The notes under the pieces: model-generated
The model's database searches: none
Seen by the model: only the letters and a program-made list of their open reading frames with translations
Told to the model about the DNA's origin: nothing
Assembly (NCBI RefSeq): GCF_000247815.1
Contig: NC_021673.1
Span: 112,026,766-112,090,765 of the forward strand
DNA from: Ficedula albicollis
Lineage: Eukaryota > Chordata > Aves > Passeriformes > Muscicapidae
Length of the DNA stretch: 64,000 nt
Reading direction: 5' to 3'
Shown here: piece by piece, positions 53,798 through 64,000 of the stretch
How positions within the stretch are numbered: position 1 is the stretch's first letter
Layout: the number at the start of each line of letters is the position of its first letter
Translations under genes and position numbers: made by a program

Positions 53798-56700
53798 GAA
53801 GAGAAAGGTCAACACATTATAAAATATTGAAACAACAGTACCAAGAGTACCTTGACAATGGTGCAAAATAAGTTATGGTTACCAAAGAGATTAGTTAGGT
53901 ATTGTTTTTGCTAACGAAAAAGGTTATCATTGCTGCAGGACAAAGCTGAAAACATCCCTCCTGATTTACTATTGTTTCTAACACAACAATTAGGCAGAAT
54001 GTGTAATTCATCACCTTTTATTTCATGACAGACTAATTAGGTTCCATCTAATCTTAAAACTTCAGTAGCAGCAAATTGTCTCTCTTAATTTTTCTGTCAC
54101 ATCCTTAATCATATCTCTGCTGGAGGATTTTCTTGGTATTAGAGGTGTTAGGTATGATTCTGATCACACATTCTACTTCCAATTACCTAGCTCAGTGGAA
54201 GTACTTCCCTTCTGGTATTCTTGATAAAGTTTTGGGAACTTGAGACTTGCTAGTTTTCTAAAACTTTTGTCATATTCAAGGTGGAATTAAATTCTGAGGA
54301 ATGGAGACAGGAAGATATACTGGACTGTTGGCTTTTGTAGCTAACATTTTCCATGAAACCATGGGAGAGAGCACACACTGGTTTGGGAAAAAAACCCCAC
54401 CATTTTTTCTAATCTGAATTTCATGTAGTAGAATGAAGTAAGGCAGCATAGTTTCCTCAGCTGCCCTCTTTCTGACCCAGTCACTATGTATATATTTGAT
54501 GAATGTGCCAGGCAGTTCACTGCCTAAGATAGCACAGCATCTCCCAGAAGAAAATCTTACAAGATTTTCTCTTGGTCAAGTATAGGTCAGGAGGAGCTCT
54601 GTGTAACTACAGCAGCAGCACTGGGGCACTGACAGGACTAACTTGGCTTGCCTGAAGTGTGCTTTTGCACAGATTAACATTTTTGGTTGGCAGCACAAGC
54701 GCTATTCGGTCATTCTGTCAGCTTTAGCTGAAACAAAGACTGCAATTCTGTCTCTGTGAGTTTAAGGAGAGCATCTCAGCCTATCATCTCTGCCAGCTTC
54801 CACTTGACTGATGGTGGGATAGACTATTTCAGGATGGGTGGCAGCGTAGGAAGTCATTACATGCATGGGTGCTTGCTGTAAGAGTTTGGTTGGAGGCTTA
54901 GTCAGAGTGTGTTAATTCTGGCAGGCATGATTATTAACACCAACACATCTTAAGAATTGGCTTCCTAATATAATACAGTGACAAAATCATGAAGCAGCTG
55001 TATCACACATATTGATTGCACACAGATCTAAAATCCTTCATCCACTCTTTAACTGTAGAGCATCAAAATCAGCATCACATGAAAGGTACTTCATGTGAAG
55101 GTGTGGACCAATCAACACCTACATCCTGTGTATCTTCTCTCACTCATCCTTTCCCTTTTCCTCCCTGATGTTCTGAATCAGTAAATTAATTTCACTTTAA
55201 AATTGCTGGAATTAAAATTTTCTGACTTGATATCTCAAATGTAAATGCATAGAGCCAATGGTGAATACAAGTCCAAGAGACAGAAATGCATTTTCATCAT
55301 GCTTTCAGGTATATGAACACCCATAGGTATTTTCTGTCTCAGAAATATATACATGCAAAAAGTGTTATCTTTCCCAACTCTAGGGTTTCTATATTATTTT
55401 CCTATTTGTTGTATTATTACTACACTATTGCACCTGGTCTCAGGGTTTCACTGCTCAGATTTCTTTGAGAAAACATCACTTTAAAAAGTTGACATGCAGG
55501 TTTCCATCCTCCTTCCATCCTCAGCAGAACAGTGCATGCAGTAGTCAGCTGGAGTTCCCTGCTGACTGATGGCACCTCAAGCTTCAGGAGGATGAACCAC
55601 GCCTGCATTTCTCATGTTCATTGCCCCAAAATAGTGCACAGGAGTGCCAGTCTTAAATGGTGTCTATGTCTCTTCCCGACAATGTTGTCTGCAGAAGTAG
55701 CAACATTTGAATGTAAAACTAGAAGGAAAGAAACACTTGGGAGATTAATACAACTACAGTTGCCTAAATATTCACCAGGCAAAGTAGCCAGATTTGGTCA
55801 AATTTTTAGTAATTACTAAGAGATGCAGCCAGATATCTAAGACAAAAGGACATTATATATTTCTTCTGCTGAGACAAGAAAGGGTCTTCACCATAATCAC
55901 TGGCTTATTTCCTCCTGGAAGTGATTTCAGTGATTTCAACACTTTCCCCACACTTTTACCAGAATTTCCTCCAGGTAGGAAGAAGAGCATCTCAGAGCAG
56001 CACAGAGAAAACAGACAGCATTCATTGCATCAGAAACTGTACTACAGGTTCTTCTACTGGTACTGGAAGGGAAATACCTTATTGCCCCACTTTTTTGATG
56101 CATAGAATATCCAAAACTGACTGAGATGCTGGATTCCTGTTTGGTGAAAGAACACCCTCACCCTGTTTCAGATACCACCACCTGACTTACATGCCAGCAG
56201 CCCTTGCTCTCCTTGCTCTCATTTCCTGCAGCCTAGAGAAGCCTCCAAGACCCTCAGAGAGAATGGTGTTGTAATAGTTGTTGTCCCTGCCTCCAGAAGC
56301 AAACCTCAGACTTAAATCTTTATTAATTTGTTGATCTGCTCAAAATGTGTTACTGTGTTTGTAGGCTACAGGATACTGAGGAAATCAGTCCTAATTACTC
56401 CATTTTGCAAATATAGACAGTTTCTATTATATTACTATGGAATCATGTTCCAGAGCCTCTGTGAAGCCTTATACTTGATTAGAGGCTGATGTCCCCCAAG
56501 CAGTTCCCCAGCAGGCTCTGTCCTAAAAATTATTTTGAATATTTTTGAGTAATTTCCAGTTTTAAAGAGAATAATAAGAAAAATCTTGTTTGTCTTCAGT
56601 GTAAACGACAGATAACACTGACAAGGGATGAAGGGAGAGCAGTGTTTGCTATAACTCTGCACTCAGTGCCCCTCTGTACAATACACAGCGTGATAAATGC

Positions 56701-59038
56701 TATGGCAGCAAAATCAGAGTATGTCCCTTGCTCCCAGGCACATGTACTCCACCCCAATACTTGCTTGGGAATGTATAACCTCCTGCAGGTTTGTCCTCAT
56801 ATCTAGGTAGATTTTAAAGTTGTTAATGAATTAGCTTTGATACCTTCTCAGGCTTAAGATTGTAGTCCAACTATTAAGCTACCAATATCCAGTAAAGAAT
56901 GTTTAAATTGAGGCAATTTTTGTAAACTCTATATGGCAAAATACTGAGAAATGAAAGAGCTGTACAAATACAGCTGACAGAAGTAACTTGGCCTGATTTG
57001 CAAATAGACACTTGTTGAAATTAAGGAAAGGGGTCTGTAATTTCAAATCAGGAATATATTTATTCTGGGGCAAAAAAAAAATAACAGCCCAGTCATCAAA
57101 AACTCATAGGAAAGACAGTCTGGGAAGTTGCTACCTTAAATCTAATAAGAAAAGGGAAGGAAGTTTGTGAGGAGATGGTAAAGACTGAAATCATTGGGTG
57201 CCTCTGGTCATGCACAGTTTGGCCACATAATGGAATAACCACATGTAAAAACTGGAAAGTGTCATTTATTAAAGCAAAAGTGAGTTTGTGCAAGCTTGAC
57301 AAATACTCCACATGTATACTCAAGGTTTTATTTTATACCTGAGCTAACATGCAGTCTGTTATGCAGAATAGATCTTGAGGGGTGGTTTAGTGGGGGGTTT
57401 TTGATCTCTTAGAGAATCTGATTTTAAAAAGAGAAAGGAAAAAATAGGAGAAGAAATAAGCTTTCATACAAAACACCACCATCCTTTTTAATCTGTTAGC
57501 TAAACCAGAAAAAATTGGAAAATTTGGAATTTGGAAAATTTCACTGTGCCAAACTGGCCTTGCTCCGACCATTCAGCCTCATAAAAAAACTGAGGTGAAA
57601 AGGAGGGGGAAGAAAGCTGTTTGCATTTTTCTTGTCTTTTTCAGCTTGCTATAAATTCAATAAAATATTTTATAGCCAAGCTTCCATTTCTTGCTGGAAT
57701 CTTCCATCTCTCTTGCAAGCACTCTGATTGGCTAGGAAAGATTCAGGCAAAGAACTGCCTTTTTTCCTCAAATTTGTTTCTGCTAAGTCACTCAATCTCA
57801 CTGGAGAAGAGTTTCAGGACAGCTTAGTAAAATATCTTTTCTCACAAAATAAACAGCCTTAAATCAACCTGCACAACTTCTCTCCTCTTTGGCACTCAGA
57901 TGTTTTGACTTTGTTAATCCATGGGCCGCACAAATAAAAGAAAATCTGCTTTCTCCCATAGAATTTACTCTCTCCTATTTCCTTACACAGGCACTGTGGT
58001 ACTGTGGTAGACCATGCTGTTGTTCTCACAGTAAAAGTTCTGCTATGGAAGCAGGACCCAGCCACCCATCTTTTAAAAATTCCCTAAAATTTATATGGGA
58101 CATGGTAAAGGAAAAGAATGCACCCATATTTAATTTGATAACTCTCTTGCCCATGAGAGGCTTGCTCTTACACCTGATTTCTTGAATTTTATAAGCATCT
58201 GTGTACTGTGTCTGCTTACTATGCTTCAAGTTGAGTGTGGTTCCTACAATTTCTCACTCCTGGAAAAGAGAGATGAGGCTTTATGATTAACTGATTATTC
58301 AATTCAGCTTGTACATCAGAAGTCTCAGACAAAGGCATAGTGCAACAAATAAAATGGAGATAAAAAGATTTTCTATGTTCTTTGGCAGTTGCCACTGTTT
58401 TGCAGAATTCCAATTAGATATTTTACAGTTTTATCTTTCTTAAATCAAAGTACCTTATGGAAAAGTATCAGCTTTGTTTAACTTCAAGGTTAAAAGTCAG
58501 GCAGGTTACCAGCAAAAAAGTTTTCCAGACATCTATCGTACTTCACCTTCTTTGCTGCCAATGTACTTGGCAGGGAAATGAACTGCTGAAGCTGGAAGCT
58601 TTCTGATCTTTTATTTCCAGGTAAACCGACCAATGAACTGCCTTAGACCTAAAGCCATCATAATTTTCTAGTCCCCTAACTCCAGGAAATATGAGCAATT
58701 TTATTTCTCAGAGAATTACAGTTATTGGGAATGCATTCTGGAAAACAGACATGAAGGGTGATGAGGATCCCAATTGCACCGTGTCTCATTTTCATCTACA
58801 GCATGAATATCTGTTCTTGAATAAGCCATCTTCAGGCCTCTGCATTGGGTTTGGATGGGCAAGTTTTGGTAGTAAGGAGGGCTACAGGAGTGGATTCTGT
58901 GAGACACAGTTAGAAGTTCTTCCCTTTTCCAATATTGTCAGTGCCAGCTGGCTCAAAAACCAATCTGCTTCTGGAAAAGATTGAGCCCACCAGCAGTGGT
59001 GGTAGCAGGTAGATGGTGTCTCCTAGGAGACAGGAGAG
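53798..59038. other. Intergenic sequence, nothing recognised
   Basis: This is unique AT-rich sequence with scattered open frames up to 103 codons (55794-56105), none with a recognised product or splice context. Confidence 0.6.
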
Positions 59039-59988
59039 TTAGGAAGAGGAGGAAAAAAACTGGAATTTCAGCTGGAGAAAAGAATGAGAATATGTGAGAG
59101 AAACAACTCTGCAGACAGCAGGGTCAGTGCAGAAGGAAGAGGTGCTCCAGGCACCAGAGAGACACTCCCCTGCAGCCCATGGTGCAGAGCATGGTGAGGC
59201 AGCTGTGCCCCTGCAGCCCATGGAGGATGGCAGGGATGCTGAGATCCACCTGCAGCCCATGGAAGAGACCCATGCCAGAGCAGATAGATGCCCCAAGGAG
59301 ACTGTGACCCCAGGGGAAACCCATGCTGGAGCAGGCTTTTGGACCTGTGGACCCATGGAGAGAAGAGCCCAGGCTGGAGCAGGATTGCTGGCAGGACTTG
59401 TCATCCCACTCACAGAGCAATCTGCTCCTGAAATACTGCACCCTGTGAAAGGGATCCACACTGCAGCAGTTCATGAAGGACTGCAGTGGGAAGGACTCAC
59501 ACTGTAGAAGTTCACAGACAGCTGTGCCCTGTGGGAGGAATCCCAAGCTGGAGGAGACACACAGACAGCTGTGCCCTGTGGGAGGAATACCAAGCTGGAG
59601 GAGACAATGTGAGGAGTCCTCCCCCTGAGGAGGGAGGAGTGGCAGAGACAGCGTGTGCTGAACTGACTGCAGCCCCCACTCCCTGTTCCCCCTGTGCCAC
59701 TGGAGGAGAGGTAAAAAATCCAGAGTGAAGTTAAACCTGGGAGGGATGGTGGGAAGGTGTTTTAAGATTTAGTTTTATTTCTCATTATCGTACTCTGATT
59801 TGATTGATAATAAATTAAGTCATTTTCCCCAAGATGAGTCTGTGTCCTGTGGCAGTAACTGCTGAGTGATCTCTACCTGTCCATATCTCCTGCCATGAGC
59901 CTTTCACTATACTTCTCTCCCCTGTCCAGCTGAGTGATAGAATGGCTTTGGTGGGCACCTGGCATCCAACCAAGGCTAACTTGCCACA
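59039..59988 (+). mobile_element. Endogenous-retrovirus LTR-type element (passerine family), start approximate
   Basis: The right part reads GTGAGGAGTCCTCCCCCTGA, GGTGTTTTAAGATTTAGTTT, TATTTCTCATTATCGTACTC, with a polyadenylation signal AATAAA at 59809-59814, and finishes CTTTGGTGGGCACCTGGCAT ... CTTGCCACA. This closely matches a passerine LTR-type element as I remember it. The left part contains three exact CTGCAGCCCATGG motifs (59170, 59211, 59250) and repeated CTGGAGCAGG-type phrases, which keep both strands open for up to 140 codons. Those frames are a by-product of the repeats, not genes. The left boundary and target duplication could not be fixed, and no other retroviral region was seen nearby. 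Confidence 0.8.
59514..59607. repeat. Tandem duplication inside the LTR element, 47-bp unit
   Basis: ACAGACAGCTGTGCCCTGTG occurs at 59514 and 59561, with one visible change (AATCCC versus AATACC). It may be specific to this copy of the element. Confidence 0.92.
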
Positions 59989-63178
<3,190 letters not shown>

Positions 63179-63710
63179 AGAATCATGGAATCAGTTAGGT
63201 AAGAAAAGAACTTTAAGACCACTGAGCCCAGCCATTAACACTGTCAAGTCCACCTCTAATCCATGTCCCCAAATGCCACATCTACTCCATGTTTTTTATA
63301 TGCCTCCAGGGATGGTGTCTCCATTACTTCTTTGGATAGCCTGTTCCAGTGCTCGATCACCCTTTCAGTGAAGGAATTTTTCCTAATACCCAATCTAATC
63401 CTCTCCTGCAGAACCTGAGGCCATTTTCTCTCATCCTGTGACTCGTTATCTGAAAGAACAGATCAACCCCCACCTCACTACAGCCTCCTTTCAGGTGGTT
63501 GTAGAGAGAAATAATGTTTCCTCCTTTCAGGTGGTTGTAGAGAGAAATCTCACTACAGCCTCCTTTCAGGTGGTTGTAGAGAGAAATAATGTTTCCCCTG
63601 AGCCTCCTTTTCTCCAGGCTAAACAACCCAGCTCCCTCAGCTGCTCCTCATCACACTTGTGCTCCAGACCCTTCCCCAGCTTTGCTGACCTGCTCTGGAC
63701 ATGGTCTAAG
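63179..63710 (-). mobile_element. CR1 LINE fragment with internal tandem duplications
   Basis: The + strand shows the reverse complement of CR1: AATCATGGAATCAGTTAGGT, GGATAGCCTGTTCCAGTGCT, TCACCCTTTCAGTGAAGGAA, TTTTCTCCAGGCTAAACAAC and CCAGCTTTGCTGACCTGCTC. Within it the phrase CCTCCTTTCAGGTGGTTGTA is present three times (63484, 63520, 63559), where CR1 normally has one. Confidence 0.93.
63474..63599. repeat. Nested tandem duplications inside CR1 (75 bp and 36 bp)
   Basis: CTCACTACAGCCTCCTTTCA starts at 63474 and 63549 (75-bp offset). Inside the first unit, CCTCCTTTCAGGTGGTTGTA repeats at a 36-bp offset. They arose after the CR1 inserted. Confidence 0.93.
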
Positions 63711-64000
63711 CAGGGAGCTGGTAGCTGAGACAAGCAGAACAAAATCAGCTCCCTTTCAGCTGAACGGGGCAGGGACAAGAGTGAAAAATAGGAAGGGGCT
63801 AATAGTGAACCTTCTGAGAGATTACTCCCTCTAAAGGTTTGTTTAACAAGTAGGGTTCATTGGCCTGTTCAAGTTGGGTTTAGCTGGGTGTGCTATTTAT
63901 TTGGTCTGCTGAGCAGGCAGAGCTTGAGTTCTTCAGCTCTCTGGCCCTGCCTCTCTACTGGGGGTGTAGCTGGGGCACACTGAAGGAATCTCATCCCCAG
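63711..64000. other. Window end, nothing recognised
   Basis: This is GC-moderate sequence after the CR1. No gene or repeat family that I can name; it may be the edge of another repeat cut by the window. Confidence 0.5.

Noticed and set aside
59094..59546. 137- to 140-codon frames on both strands as a gene or retroviral protein
   Set aside because: They fall wholly in the repetitive part of an LTR-type element and are open on both strands because of the repeats. No retroviral protein motif is present.

Overview
This window looks like a single-copy stretch of a bird macrochromosome, probably a passerine. The evidence is an AT-rich background, at least nine CR1 LINE fragments with typical avian 3' ends (ATTCTATG-type octamers), and two endogenous-retrovirus LTR-type elements resembling families I remember from songbird genomes. 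There is no bacterial, phage or plasmid content.

Only one protein-coding feature is supported: the first coding exon of B4GALT6 (lactosylceramide synthase) on the minus strand at 9811-9925. It encodes the 38-residue N-terminus with the Golgi signal anchor and ends at a consensus splice donor. Positions 1-9804 are therefore read as intron 1 beyond the donor, since I found no exon 2. The GC-rich DNA from about 9.28 to 11.24 kb is the interrupted CpG island and promoter. Everything from about 11.3 to 64 kb appears to be the intergenic region upstream of B4GALT6. It holds CR1 fragments, a 595-bp solo LTR (13031-13625), a second LTR-type element (about 59.04-59.99 kb) and an unusually long list of short, young tandem duplications.

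Six pure-C blocks of 313-1107 bp, plus a C14 block inside a T tract, are best explained as assembly gaps or filler rather than genomic sequence. All lie on the + strand. Two of them isolate B4GALT6 exon 1, one separates two copies of a 1095-bp segment, and one sits inside a poly-A tract. The long poly-proline and poly-glycine reading frames they create are not genes. The 1095-bp duplication (29844-30938 and 31957-33051) looks like two haplotypes of a 626-bp insertion/deletion joined in series across filler.

I found no new biological system. The observations most worth checking are the assembly problems around B4GALT6 exon 1 and the 29.8-33.1 kb duplication, a CR1 fragment flanked by 16-bp direct repeats, a CR1 nested inside another CR1, and the cluster of tandem duplications. 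Repeat family names and conserved-element calls were made by eye without a database.
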